From positions 62,001-126,000 of the forward strand of contig NZ_JQBY01000003.1 in assembly GCF_001437405.1 (NCBI RefSeq): DNA of 64,000 nucleotides, read 5' to 3'. The DNA is from Pediococcus ethanolidurans (GTDB lineage: Bacteria > Bacillota > Bacilli > Lactobacillales > Lactobacillaceae). Made by a program: the position numbers and the translations under genes. Positions 25,356 through 34,170 of the stretch are shown here, in pieces; the first letter of the stretch is position 1; every line of letters begins with the position of its first letter. The notes beneath the pieces were generated by a model. That model saw nothing but the letters and a program-made list of their open reading frames with translations. It ran no database searches and was not told the DNA's origin.

Positions 25356-26234
25356 ATGAAAATTAAAGAAGGCTACATGCCGTTTCATGGCTACAAAACG
25401 TACTATCGTATTGTTGGTGAACCAAGTAAAGATAAGGCACCGTTATTGCTAATTCATGGTGGACCCGGTTCTTCACACAATTATTTTGAATTATTAGATG
25501 ATTACGCCAAAACTGGTCGTCAACTCATTATGTACGATCAAGTGGGTTGCGGTAAATCCTCACTTCCAGAAGACGAGGGTGTTTATGTTAAAGAAACTTG
25601 GGCAGAAGAATTGGTTGCTTTACGTAAGTACCTCCATCTAGATGAAGTTCATATGTTAGGTCAGTCATGGGGTGGTATGCTGGAAATGTATTATTTAACT
25701 AGCTATGATCAAACCGGTGTTAAGAGTGTCATGATTGATGGTTCACCAGCTTCCATTAAACTTTGGACGCAAGAGCAACATCGCTTAATTTCTTACTTAA
25801 GCTATGAAGATCGTGCGGCCATTGCGGAAGCAGAACGAACGGGGAATTTCAGTGGTCCTAAGTATTTAGCAGCGAACGATCGTTACATGGAACGTTATTG
25901 CTGGGATGATCCCGATGAGAATTCACCTGAACCATTACGTCGTGAAACGAACGGAAAGCGCGCAAGTTTAATTGCTGAAGGACCCAACGAGTTTACCGAA
26001 AATGGAACTATTAGTGATTTTGAAGTTACTGATGATCTTAAAAAAATTCACGTACCAGTACTGGTTACAAACGGAACGGACGATTTGTGTACACCATTGA
26101 TTGCCAAATCTGTTTATGATCATATCCCAGGTGCTAAATGGCACTTGTTTGCCAACAGCCGTCATTTAGCCTTGTTGGATCAGCATGATGAATTTATTAG
26201 CGTATTGGACAAGTGGTTGGAAGAAAACGACTAA
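25356..26234 (+). CDS. pepI: Proline iminopeptidase
   Basis: A 292-aa alpha/beta hydrolase of peptidase family S33, which removes N-terminal proline from peptides and is part of lactobacillar peptide use. HGGPGSSHNYF forms the oxyanion region and the nucleophile is Ser104 in GQSWGG. Late Asp (NGTDDLCTP) and His (SRHLALLDQ) complete the triad. The ATG at 25356 has GAGGGA at good spacing; an in-frame TTG lies one codon earlier. Confidence 0.9.
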   Translation: MKIKEGYMPFHGYKTYYRIVGEPSKDKAPLLLIHGGPGSSHNYFELLDDYAKTGRQLIMYDQVGCGKSSLPEDEGVYVKETWAEELVALRKYLHLDEVHMLGQSWGGMLEMYYLTSYDQTGVKSVMIDGSPASIKLWTQEQHRLISYLSYEDRAAIAEAERTGNFSGPKYLAANDRYMERYCWDDPDENSPEPLRRETNGKRASLIAEGPNEFTENGTISDFEVTDDLKKIHVPVLVTNGTDDLCTPLIAKSVYDHIPGAKWHLFANSRHLALLDQHDEFISVLDKWLEEND

Positions 26235-26286
26235 ATTAAATATTTTTGAAGCTGTCATTCAGAACTAGCTCTGATTGCTCTACAGC

Positions 26287-26331
26287 AAAAAAGCATATTA
26301 AAAATTGTCATTTTTTAATATGCTTTTTTAT
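26287..26331 (+). terminator. Rho-independent terminator
   Basis: AAAAAGCATATTAAAAA pairs with TTTTTAATATGCTTTTTT around a short loop, downstream of pepI. Confidence 0.9.
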
Positions 26332-26451
26332 ATTTAGAAAATAGCTACCACGTTTCATTTACAATTTAATATTCAATATCAATCATTTCGGTGGTTAAGA
26401 CATTCAAACTAGGCTAAAATGAAGAGAAAAAAATGACGAGGAGATCATGCA

Positions 26452-27507
26452 ATGATTATTAATCCGACCAAAAAAGCCTTACCAATCTTCAACAAATTAG
26501 TTAAAACCAAAGATGCTAGTGCAGCCAAACGATTCGCAATAGCTAATCCATTTTTTTCTTGGCATGCCAATTACTACTCGTTAAACCGTAAAAAAGTTAT
26601 CATATTGGTGAACGATTTAACCTATGCTACGGTTGTTTTATATGATATAAACGCAAAAAATAAATCAAAATTGGATCAGTTTATTGAAGAGGGTATTCAA
26701 GCAGCGTTTGTAATGACAGGGATTAGTCATGAAAATATTGATGCTTATTTTAAGATAGCTGGTAGTATTGAAGTTAATGCCGGCTTTAATCGCCAAGTAA
26801 CCGGTGCAATGACCAATTTGGTTTTAATGCTTCAACGTTCAAATGCAAGGTATTTAAACAAGTTAATTCAAACTAAACTAATGAACTGGTTAATGCAAAT
26901 CCCATTTAGACAAAAAAATTATATTTTTGCTAAAGAGGCGATTAAAAAGGCTTTTCAAACTAATTTGAGTATTGCAAAAAGTACTCCTGAATTGCCAAAA
27001 GATACCTATGAAGTCAACAAGACTTGGACGGATTACCATCAATGGGACAAGTACGAAAACGACCAAACATTATTTACAAACGATGGCACGAAATATGAAC
27101 AAGTGAGAGCTGGAATACAAGAAAACAACAAGCTATTGTTGGCAGAATTTCAAAACTATTTAACCAAGGTTCAAGGACTAAGCAAGAAGGTTATCACTAA
27201 ACATGTCAATAATGCAGAATTTCTTATCGATGAATTTTTAACCTATTACACGATTTTGACACCATTAAAGGCTTCCAACTATGTTATGGAATACTTCTCG
27301 GATTGGTTTCCTCGTAAAGCTGCTTATTCGGTGACAGAACTTAAGTCTAATGCTACTTCAATCAAGAAATTCTTTAAGTTCATGGAGATTGCTGGCGAGA
27401 TTAGTCAGAGTAATGTTGAAATAGCTAGGCAAGGTATAAAAGAGGGAATGGAATTAGGCATTGAGTATTTCCAAATGCTCGATAATATGGAAGATGAATG
27501 GGAGTAA
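26452..27507 (+). CDS. DUF6933-like protein with a recombinase-SAM-like C-terminus
   Basis: A 351-aa protein. Residues 1-150 resemble DUF6933 (MIINPTKKAL start, FFSWHANYYSLNRKKVIILVND, and a final NR-x(6)-MTNLVLML helix). Residues about 220-320 (LLAEFQNYLTKVQGLSKKVI, then helices to IKKFFKFMEIAGEIS) resemble the N-terminal core-binding domain of tyrosine recombinases, but no catalytic domain with R-H-R-Y follows. It is a single gene with its own terminator. I infer a DNA-associated or regulatory role only weakly. Confidence 0.7.
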   Translation: MIINPTKKALPIFNKLVKTKDASAAKRFAIANPFFSWHANYYSLNRKKVIILVNDLTYATVVLYDINAKNKSKLDQFIEEGIQAAFVMTGISHENIDAYFKIAGSIEVNAGFNRQVTGAMTNLVLMLQRSNARYLNKLIQTKLMNWLMQIPFRQKNYIFAKEAIKKAFQTNLSIAKSTPELPKDTYEVNKTWTDYHQWDKYENDQTLFTNDGTKYEQVRAGIQENNKLLLAEFQNYLTKVQGLSKKVITKHVNNAEFLIDEFLTYYTILTPLKASNYVMEYFSDWFPRKAAYSVTELKSNATSIKKFFKFMEIAGEISQSNVEIARQGIKEGMELGIEYFQMLDNMEDEWE

Positions 27508-27523
27508 CTGTTAGTATGCAGTT

Positions 27524-27580
27524 AAAAATAGAAGTCTTTGGAGTCGCAACTACAAGCTGCTCAAAAGGCTTCTATTTTTA
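27524..27580 (+). terminator. Rho-independent terminator
   Basis: AAAAATAGAAGTCTTT pairs with AAAGGCTTCTATTTTT across a 24-nt apical section, between convergent genes. Confidence 0.85.
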
Positions 27581-27598
27581 ATTGAACCAAGAAACAGG

Positions 27599-28435
27599 CT
27601 ATCGTGATGATTTTTTTTCTTGATGTTTTAAAATAGCCATGAAAGCAGCCCGATACATCCGTGGATAGGCTCTAGCAATTCGTACCACCAAACGATCGCT
27701 AAATGAATGGAAGTATCGGTGCTTGGGTTTTACATCAGTTGCAGCAGCATAAAAGACCTTTGCCAAGTCGGCAGAAGTTGCTGAAATTGCGCCATTTGCA
27801 GAGTCTAAAGCATCGCCAATCATTGTGGCAAACTGTAAATAGGCTGAATCTGGTTTAAGATTTTTACGGATGTTGTCCATAGTAATTTTGCCCCAAGACG
27901 ACTGAGTACCACCAGGTTGAACAATTACCGAACGAATACCAAATTGCTGAACTTCAATATCTAGCGCATCACTCCATTGCTGAAGTGCACCTTTTGAAGC
28001 ATGATAATAGGCGTTTAATGGCATGTAGAGGTCACCACCAATTGAAGAGATGTTAACGATTCGTCCAGAAGTTTGTTGCCGCATTGTCGGTAAAACAAGT
28101 TTAGTCAATTCGGCCGCACCAAAGAAATTGGTTTCAAACTGTTTACGAACGTTACTGATCGGCACATCTTCGACAGGACCGCCTTCACCATAACCAGCGT
28201 TATTAATGAGAACATCAATGCGATGTTGTTCAGTTAAAATCACGTGGATGAAGTTTTGATTGGACTCATCAATAGTTACATCTAATTTGACGGGGTGAAT
28301 ATTTGCTCCGGTTGGAATTTTTTCTACCCGTCGCGCACCTCCATAAACGATCCAGCCACGTTGCGCAAACAATTGAACTGCCGCTTTTCCCATTCCGCTA
28401 CTAGCACCAGTAATTGCAACTACTTTTGTTGTCAT
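27599..28435 (-). CDS. Short-chain dehydrogenase/reductase
   Basis: A 278-aa classical SDR. The cofactor motif TGASSGMG is at the N-terminus, NNAG follows near residue 87, and the catalytic S-(x)-Y-x3-K is seen as SSIGG ... YYHASK. The RBS AAAAAGGAG precedes the ATG. It is divergent from a TetR regulator (28591), a common arrangement in which the regulator controls the reductase. Substrate unknown. Confidence 0.92.
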   Translation of the reverse strand: MTTKVVAITGASSGMGKAAVQLFAQRGWIVYGGARRVEKIPTGANIHPVKLDVTIDESNQNFIHVILTEQHRIDVLINNAGYGEGGPVEDVPISNVRKQFETNFFGAAELTKLVLPTMRQQTSGRIVNISSIGGDLYMPLNAYYHASKGALQQWSDALDIEVQQFGIRSVIVQPGGTQSSWGKITMDNIRKNLKPDSAYLQFATMIGDALDSANGAISATSADLAKVFYAAATDVKPKHRYFHSFSDRLVVRIARAYPRMYRAAFMAILKHQEKKSSR

Positions 28436-28590
28436 AATTTTCTCCTTTTTTTGACTATATCTGAGATTTTGGATTTTAATGCAATTGATGTTACACTTGT
28501 AACAAATTCAAGTCGAGAAAAGCATACCCTCAAATGAACGGGAATACAATCCCTCACAACTAAGAAGTGACAAAAGGAGAAAAATTGTCA

Positions 28591-29124
28591 ATGGCTAATC
28601 AATCGCAAACAACAAAAACATACTTAATTGAAGCTCTCGAACGCCTGCTTCAAAAAGAATCATTTGATGAAATCTCAATCACAGAATTAACCAAAGTGGC
28701 CGGTATTTCGCGGATGACTTTTTATCGACATTATCAAAATATTAATGATATTTTAGTTGAAGCGATGCAAGATCTGGTCACTGGTTTAACTGCTCAGCTA
28801 GATTTTAAAACAATTGTCCAACATGAGGGATTAGTTTTTATGATGCAATATTTAAGGAGTCACGCCGACTTTATTAAAATTTTGGTCAGAGCACAGCAAC
28901 AAGATATGCTTCGGGAAAATATTGCACGTGTGTTGGCAGACATGACGGCGCATAAAAAACATCTTAAAAATTTAAGCGCACGCGAAATGAGTTATTATGT
29001 TCGTTATCATTCCACGGGGCTTACCAGTGTCGTTATTGACTGGGTGACTAAAAAACAACCAGAAACCGCAGAAGAGCTTGCGACCTTTTTAGAGAAGATT
29101 GGTGAAGGCGGTAGTTCGAATTAA
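28591..29124 (+). CDS. TetR/AcrR family transcriptional regulator
   Basis: About 177 aa with an N-terminal TetR helix-turn-helix (EISITELTKVAGISRMTFYRHY). AAAGGAG at 28573-28579 fits either ATG 28591 or an in-frame TTG at 28585. It is divergent from the SDR gene and probably regulates it. The C-terminal ligand domain is of the short DhaS-like kind. Confidence 0.88.
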   Translation: MANQSQTTKTYLIEALERLLQKESFDEISITELTKVAGISRMTFYRHYQNINDILVEAMQDLVTGLTAQLDFKTIVQHEGLVFMMQYLRSHADFIKILVRAQQQDMLRENIARVLADMTAHKKHLKNLSAREMSYYVRYHSTGLTSVVIDWVTKKQPETAEELATFLEKIGEGGSSN

Positions 29125-29151
29125 AGAAAATAGGGTTTAAAAGATAGACAA

Positions 29152-29192
29152 AAAGGCTTTTGAATAACAATTGTTGTTCAAAAGTCTTTAAG
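29152..29192. terminator. Bidirectional terminator
   Basis: A near-perfect 19-bp inverted repeat (AAAGGCTTTTGAATAACAA / TTGTTGTTCAAAAGTCTTT) lies between two convergent genes. Confidence 0.88.
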
Positions 29193-29208
29193 ATCAAAAA
29201 CAGGATAG

Positions 29209-29424
29209 TTACCTCTTCAAATCTTGGTGAATACTAATAGCATGTTCAATTGAAATACCAAGTTCAACGGCAGATGCCGCCAACAAGAAATTTTTATTTA
29301 GTGCTCGTTTCTGGGGATCATTAGTGGTGCGCATTTTTTTGAATGCGGATGCCAGCGTAAGTGTACTAGAAAGCAAGCCCAGACCCGTTATAATAACTTT
29401 TTGATGCCAGTAATTATTCTTCAT
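29209..29424 (-). CDS. Small hydrophobic protein, unknown function
   Basis: A 71-aa protein with two moderately hydrophobic segments (residues about 10-26 and 46-60) separated by a basic stretch (KKMRTTNDPQKRALNK). GAAGG precedes the ATG. No family recognised; it is a lone gene with a shared terminator downstream. Confidence 0.65.
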   Translation of the reverse strand: MKNNYWHQKVIITGLGLLSSTLTLASAFKKMRTTNDPQKRALNKNFLLAASAVELGISIEHAISIHQDLKR

Positions 29425-29547
29425 TTTAAATACCTTCTTTAATAATATATATTTCAGAAATCGCTTACAGTATACTACTATTAGGTGAATAATACTTTAA
29501 AATAAATAATGATAAGAACTTGTTTATCAAGTGAAGAGGATTTTATT

Positions 29548-30264
29548 ATGAAAAAGAAAACCAAAGTTGAACTTAGTTTAATTATCGGAGTTATTTTGAT
29601 TTTAGTTGGTTGGTTGTTTTTACGATCCCAAATTTATCAACCGAGTTTAGAAGCAAAAAAAGCGGCTGAACAAACAACGGTAATGAGAAATAACCTTGTT
29701 TTTCAAGCCAAGCTTTCCAAAGCACCAATGGTTATTTTTTATCCAGGGGCGTTGGTAGAGCCCAAAAGCTACAGTATATGGGCTAAAAAACTTAGTGCAG
29801 CTGGTTATCCGGTTTACATTGTGCGTTTTCCAATGGATTTGGCAGTGTTAGCACCTAATAAAGCTAATGAGGTGCGAAATAAAAATGATCGAGATTATGT
29901 GATTGGTGGGCATTCCTTGGGTGGCGTAATGGCTAGTCGATATGCCCAGAAACATCAAAAAAATCTAAAAGGCGTTTTCTTTTTGGCAAGTTATCCGGAT
30001 AAAAAGGGAAGCCTAAAAAAGATTTCAATACCAGTGTTGTCAATTACGGCTAGTCGTGATGGCGTTTTAAACAAAAAAGCATACAAAAAGGCTAAACAAT
30101 GGTTACCTACAAGGACAACATTTGAGGTGATTAAGGGTGGCAATCATGCTGGTTTTGGCAGTTATGGAAAGCAGAAGGGTGATCGAAAAGCGACAATAAG
30201 TACGGCTGAGCAACAACAAGAAATAGCCCGTTATTTAATTAACTGGTTGAAAAATATTAAATGA
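29548..30264 (+). CDS. Membrane-anchored alpha/beta hydrolase
   Basis: A 238-aa hydrolase of the alpha/beta-hydrolase 'family 5' type with an N-terminal anchor helix (residues about 9-27). The nucleophile elbow is GHSLGG (in DYVIGGHSLGGVMASRYA), with TASRDG and GGNHAGFG supplying likely acid and His. GAAGAGGA lies before the ATG at 29548; an upstream in-frame ATG at 29509 lacks an RBS. Confidence 0.86.
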   Translation: MKKKTKVELSLIIGVILILVGWLFLRSQIYQPSLEAKKAAEQTTVMRNNLVFQAKLSKAPMVIFYPGALVEPKSYSIWAKKLSAAGYPVYIVRFPMDLAVLAPNKANEVRNKNDRDYVIGGHSLGGVMASRYAQKHQKNLKGVFFLASYPDKKGSLKKISIPVLSITASRDGVLNKKAYKKAKQWLPTRTTFEVIKGGNHAGFGSYGKQKGDRKATISTAEQQQEIARYLINWLKNIK

Positions 30265-30379
30265 AACTGTTTCTTGTGAAACATTTTGAGTTAATAAAAG
30301 AAAGTTTTAAAATTTTGATACCGTTTTCTTATATAAAACTTCTAGTGCTAAAATAGGGTCAAATAGGAGCGTGATTTAA

Positions 30380-31075
30380 ATGATTCTTGAACGAAGAAAT
30401 TTTATGAATCTTGATAAATTCGGTCAAAATATAAAACGACCAGAAGACGTACCGGATATTAAAAACTTAAAGAGATTGGGAAATCTATATCAACTGGGTG
30501 AAGCTGGTGCAAATGAAATTGGAACAAAACTAGAAAATTTGGACTCTGAATTTCAGGTGAACTACGATCATAATCCAATCCATCATATGGAAGAGCGGAT
30601 GAAGGATGTACAAAGTCTGGTAGAAAAGGTGCATCGCAAAGGGTACGAGCTGACGATTGAAAATATAGAAAAACATATTTTTGATATTGCGGGCATTCGA
30701 GTTATTACAAATTACATTGATGATGTTTATCTGATTGAAAAACTACTCGTCAATCAGTCTGATGTGACATTGATCAAACGAAAAGATTACATTAAAAATC
30801 CAAAACCCAGTGGTTATCGTAGTTTACATGTAGTGGTCTCTGTTCCTGTATTTTAGTCTACTGGTAGTAAAAATGTGAATGTTGAAATTCAAATTCGCAC
30901 TGTTGGGATGGATATGTGGGCCAGTCTGGAACATAAATTGCGATATAAAACAGATATCGATGATAAGTTGGTTGCCCAGTATGGTGAAAATTTACGCGGC
31001 TATGCTGATGAGTTATCCGGTATTGAACATAAGATGCAGGGCATTTACAAAAAACTGAATAATTATGATGCTTAA
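30380..31075 (+). pseudogene. relQ: Small alarmone synthetase (RelQ/YjbM type) interrupted by a TAG codon
   Basis: A GTP pyrophosphokinase-type (p)ppGpp synthetase of about 231 codons that is intact except for an in-frame TAG at 30854-30856. Upstream are [12 protein letters not shown] and [16 protein letters not shown]. Downstream, in the same frame, are VEIQIRTVGMDMWASLEHKLRYK, the other half of the active site. The stop falls between these, so the N-terminal product would lack the EIQIRT motif needed for catalysis. AGGAGC precedes the ATG. It could be a true nonsense mutation, a suppressed stop or a sequencing error. Assignment to RelQ rather than RelP is uncertain. Confidence 0.85.
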
Positions 31076-31098
31076 GTTTTTAATTAACAGGAGATGTT

Positions 31099-31743
31099 AT
31101 GGAGAAATTAAATTTTGAGTTAGTTGGTAACGCTGAAATTGCGCCAGCGATGGCTCATTATATGAAAGATAAATTCACGTTTATCGGAATAAAATCAACT
31201 GAAAGAAAAGAACAAAGCAAGTTACTTTTAAGGAAAAGCACCAAATTGCCGTCAAATACAGTAAAGGCTTGGGTGAGCGAATTGTATGGTCGTACTTTTC
31301 GTGAGTATCAATATGTTGCCATAGATTTGGCAATCCGAAACCTTAGAAAATGGAATTTTGCTGATATCGTCACTTTCAAACAATTTGTGGCACAAAAAAG
31401 CTGGTGGGACTCGGTTGATGCTTGGCGAACATTATTTGGTAAGTATGTGAAATTGCATCCTGATGAAAAAGCAAAAGTGTTTGAACTGTTCTATCAAAGT
31501 GACAACTTTTGGGAACGCCGCGTTGCGATCAATTTACAACTAATGGAGAAAGATACTTTGGATACTGAAATGCTAACTAAAGCAATTCTTTATGATCAAA
31601 ATACAGATGAATTTTTTATTCAAAAAGCAATCGGATGGTCGTTAAGACAGTATAGTAAATATAACCCAAATTGGGTCAGTCAATTTTTAAAGACGCATGA
31701 ATTAAGTAAATTAGCTGTTAAAGAAGGAAGCAAATATCTTTAG
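31099..31743 (+). CDS. DNA alkylation repair protein (AlkD family)
   Basis: A 214-aa HEAT-like repeat DNA glycosylase of the AlkD family, which removes N3- and N7-alkylpurines. Typical segments are YQYVAIDLAIRNLRKW, KSWWDSVDAW and a C-terminal FIQKAIGWSLRQYSKYNPNWV. The RBS AGGAG precedes the ATG. It lies 23 nt after the alarmone synthetase gene and 17 nt before a GNAT gene, so the three may be cotranscribed. A ruined paralogue is at 23470-24092. Confidence 0.92.
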   Translation: MEKLNFELVGNAEIAPAMAHYMKDKFTFIGIKSTERKEQSKLLLRKSTKLPSNTVKAWVSELYGRTFREYQYVAIDLAIRNLRKWNFADIVTFKQFVAQKSWWDSVDAWRTLFGKYVKLHPDEKAKVFELFYQSDNFWERRVAINLQLMEKDTLDTEMLTKAILYDQNTDEFFIQKAIGWSLRQYSKYNPNWVSQFLKTHELSKLAVKEGSKYL

Positions 31744-31760
31744 ATAAGCAAGGAGAACAA

Positions 31761-32198
31761 ATGAAAATTCAAAAAGTTTCACAATTAACTCCGGAACAAC
31801 TAGATCAAGTGATGCAAATTTGGTTGGAAGGGAATCTAAGTGCACATGATTTTGTGTCACCTGAGTATTGGCACAAAAACTATGATTTAGTAGCAACACT
31901 CATTCAAAAGGCAACCTTAATTTTGGCCATTGATGATAAAATAATTGTTGGTTTTCTTGGATTAATGGATCACTACATTGCTGGTTTGTTTGTGCGCGAA
32001 GATGTTCAGAGTCAAGGAATTGGCGCGCAATTAGTTAATGCAGCAAAAGCAACAATAGATCCGTTAACTCTTGATGTGTATGAAAAAAACGACCGGGCGG
32101 TTAAGTTTTATAAGAAACATGGTTTTGACATAGTTGAAAAACGTAAAGATAAAGATACCAACGAGAATGAACTGGTTATGAAAACATTAGCAAAGTAA
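31761..32198 (+). CDS. GNAT family N-acetyltransferase
   Basis: A 145-aa acetyltransferase. The acetyl-CoA-binding segment is LFVREDVQSQGIGAQLVNAAK, and the family-typical NDRAVKFYKKHGFD lies near the C-terminus; the sequence resembles YjaB/PhnO-type proteins. AAGGAG precedes the ATG. It follows the AlkD gene closely and is likely in its operon. Confidence 0.88.
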   Translation: MKIQKVSQLTPEQLDQVMQIWLEGNLSAHDFVSPEYWHKNYDLVATLIQKATLILAIDDKIIVGFLGLMDHYIAGLFVREDVQSQGIGAQLVNAAKATIDPLTLDVYEKNDRAVKFYKKHGFDIVEKRKDKDTNENELVMKTLAK

Positions 32199-32274
32199 GG
32201 TAAACTGTGGGAAGGCGGATTCAAAAATTGTTTTGAATTTCACTGAATCTAAATCTATTGGGGAGTAGATTATC

Positions 32275-32487
32275 ATGCGAATTAGAAGTTGGTGGATTAT
32301 TAATGTTATTTGGCTAGCCGTATTTTTGATAACAACGATTTTTATTCTTATCCGCAAAGTCGATGGTGCAGGGGTTGTGCAAACAATGCCAGCAAAAGGG
32401 ATTGCTTTAGCGGTTTTAGGAATCTTCTTTATTTTAGTTCTAATTTGTCAGTTAATTATGTATCTTGTGATTCGTAAACGACAATAA
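32275..32487 (+). CDS. DUF3923-like small membrane protein
   Basis: A 70-aa protein with two membrane helices (about residues 6-25 and 44-64). The WWIINVIW start and the RKVDGAG...QTMPAKG loop match the DUF3923 pattern. GGGGAG precedes the ATG. A strong terminator follows. Confidence 0.8.
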   Translation: MRIRSWWIINVIWLAVFLITTIFILIRKVDGAGVVQTMPAKGIALAVLGIFFILVLICQLIMYLVIRKRQ

Positions 32488-32492
32488 TACGT

Positions 32493-32530
32493 AAAAAAAT
32501 CGACAATCTTAAGTGACTGTCGATTTTTTT
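32493..32530. terminator. Bidirectional terminator
   Basis: AAAAAAATCGACAATC pairs with GACTGTCGATTTTTTT around a short loop, serving both convergent neighbours. Confidence 0.9.
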
Positions 32531-32543
32531 ATCTGTTTAAAAT

Positions 32544-33293
32544 TTAATTCAATAAGGTTTTAATACCCATAAATACTAATAAAACGCCCATAATGATGTT
32601 TAAAATCACGGCACCACGGCCGACCGCAAATTTTGTCATTAGTTTTGGTGCAATAGCAGCGCCAACAATGGCACCACACATCAAGCTGATTCCGACTGCC
32701 CAATCTACTTGCCCACCAGATAAATGCGTTAAAGCACCCACAACAGACATGCAAACTAGTACGTATGATGAGGTTGCCGAAGCCTGAATCATGGAAGCAC
32801 CCATTAAAAGGAGTCCTGCCATAATTGGACCACCGCCGCTTAAACCAGCAACCCCAACCATTAACCCACTGATGATACCAAAAATAGTGGGCAAAGTTTT
32901 TGAAGTGTTTGCAGTAGTTGGCTTGCTACCGTTTCTCAGTTTATAGAGAACTTGAATTCCTAGAATCAAAAGAATCAGACCAATAATTACGTTGTAAACT
33001 TTAGTCGGAATAAAGGGAGCAATGAGGGCTCCGACAATTACAGAAGGAATTGCAGCAAGGAGCATAATGTTGCCTAAATGAAAATTAATTTGTCGTTGTC
33101 GATAGTATAGCCATGAACCGATTGCTAAAGATGGTAAGGCAGTAATAATCGAAGTGGCTGCGGCCGAAGCGGGAGCCAAATTAAAGACGGCTGTTAGGAC
33201 ACCCAAATAGATGGCACCACCGCCACCACCCATTGAGATGACAAAAATACCAACAAGTAGACCAATAAGAACTAGTGAAATAAACTGAAGCAT
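32544..33293 (-). CDS. TSUP family sulfite/anion exporter (TauE/SafE)
   Basis: A 249-aa membrane protein with about eight helices and the two-fold repeat of TauE/SafE permeases: GGGGGAIYLGVLTA near the N-terminus and GVAGLSGGGPIMAGLLL in the second half. The family moves sulfur-containing or organic anions; the substrate here is unknown. AGAGGAAT precedes the ATG. Confidence 0.9.
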   Translation of the reverse strand: MLQFISLVLIGLLVGIFVISMGGGGGAIYLGVLTAVFNLAPASAAATSIITALPSLAIGSWLYYRQRQINFHLGNIMLLAAIPSVIVGALIAPFIPTKVYNVIIGLILLILGIQVLYKLRNGSKPTTANTSKTLPTIFGIISGLMVGVAGLSGGGPIMAGLLLMGASMIQASATSSYVLVCMSVVGALTHLSGGQVDWAVGISLMCGAIVGAAIAPKLMTKFAVGRGAVILNIIMGVLLVFMGIKTLLN

Positions 33294-33595
33294 ATCTGAT
33301 TCCTCTTTTCACTGCACATAAATATAGTTTAGCTCACTTTTAAAGTGGGCAGTACAAAAAATACATGAGAAAATAGATTTAATGGAGATTAATTTAAAGC
33401 AACAACGAGTCTTTAAGAAGAATCAATTCTCAATCTATGTTGAGTTAACCCAGAGAAACATGTATATTTTAAGTGTAATGAAAATTAAAAACGGTTACAA
33501 TTCAAAAGTTAAATCAGTAAGCAACTAAAGGTTGGAAGTATCAAAATTACCTCAGTAACTGCTGTTAAACAACTTAGTTCACAAACAGAGTTTAA

Positions 33596-34051
33596 CTGCC
33601 GTCCTACGGTTCACATGGTCTGGAACGGGGTGCGAGTTCTTGCGGCTGATTTTTGCCACAAGAATCGACATCGTATGAAACATTAAAGGTTTCGGAACGA
33701 AAACTAACCCTTATGTGTAATAGTGGGCACGATTTGAAGCCAAGAAGAGCACTTGTCTTCAAACTCGGCCTTATTCTAAGTAATAAATTACTAAGAATAA
33801 TTTCACCCCTGAGACCAATCGCCTCCGAACTAATAACGTTTGATGCTTCGATAATGCTCACTAACACTGATATCATAACTTCTATTTTGATGTGTTGGTT
33901 GCAAAGATTAGACTTAGTCTGGAAGCAAATGGGCTCAGTAGTGCCATTTATCTTAGCGAGTTTCGCTTAGATAAAGGCCGAGCTTAGAGACGTGCATTTC
34001 GGCTCTAAGTCGTGCCCACTACGTTCCAGCCCAAATTTGCTGGAAGACGGC
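33596..34051. repeat. Structured non-coding element with terminal inverted repeats (copy B)
   Basis: The 456-bp element begins CTGCCGTCC and ends GGAAGACGGC; the outer 40 nt or so form an imperfect inverted repeat sharing GCCGTC, CTGGAACG and a GTGGGCACG/GTGCGAG-type block. Inside are strong hairpins: TTATTCTAAGTAA/TTACTAAGAATAA (33771-33800), TTATCTTAGCGA/TCGCTTAGATAA (33951-33977) and CTTAGAG/CTCTAAG (33983-34009). Its first 136 nt match copy A at 3844-3980 in inverse orientation. No open frame looks real. It may be a MITE-like element or a structured RNA. The rest of the 33294-34170 gap shows nothing else I can support. Confidence 0.75.
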
Positions 34052-34170
34052 ATTTAAATCTAATTTTGTTACCATGAACGTTTTTGTATCAGACAACGAG
34101 ATGTGTTTTTGTAGTTTCAATCTTTAGTAAGTAAAACAAATAATTGAAATTGAGTAAGAGGAATAAAACT

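Noticed and set aside
30875-31075. Separate 66-aa gene after the alarmone synthetase
   Set aside because: It continues the same frame and supplies the missing EIQIRT motif, so it is the C-terminal half of one broken gene.
33604-33970. Two overlapping open frames (about 90 and 105 aa) on opposite strands
   Set aside because: They fall inside the repeat element, lack ribosome binding sites, and the related copy at 3844 does not keep the frames.
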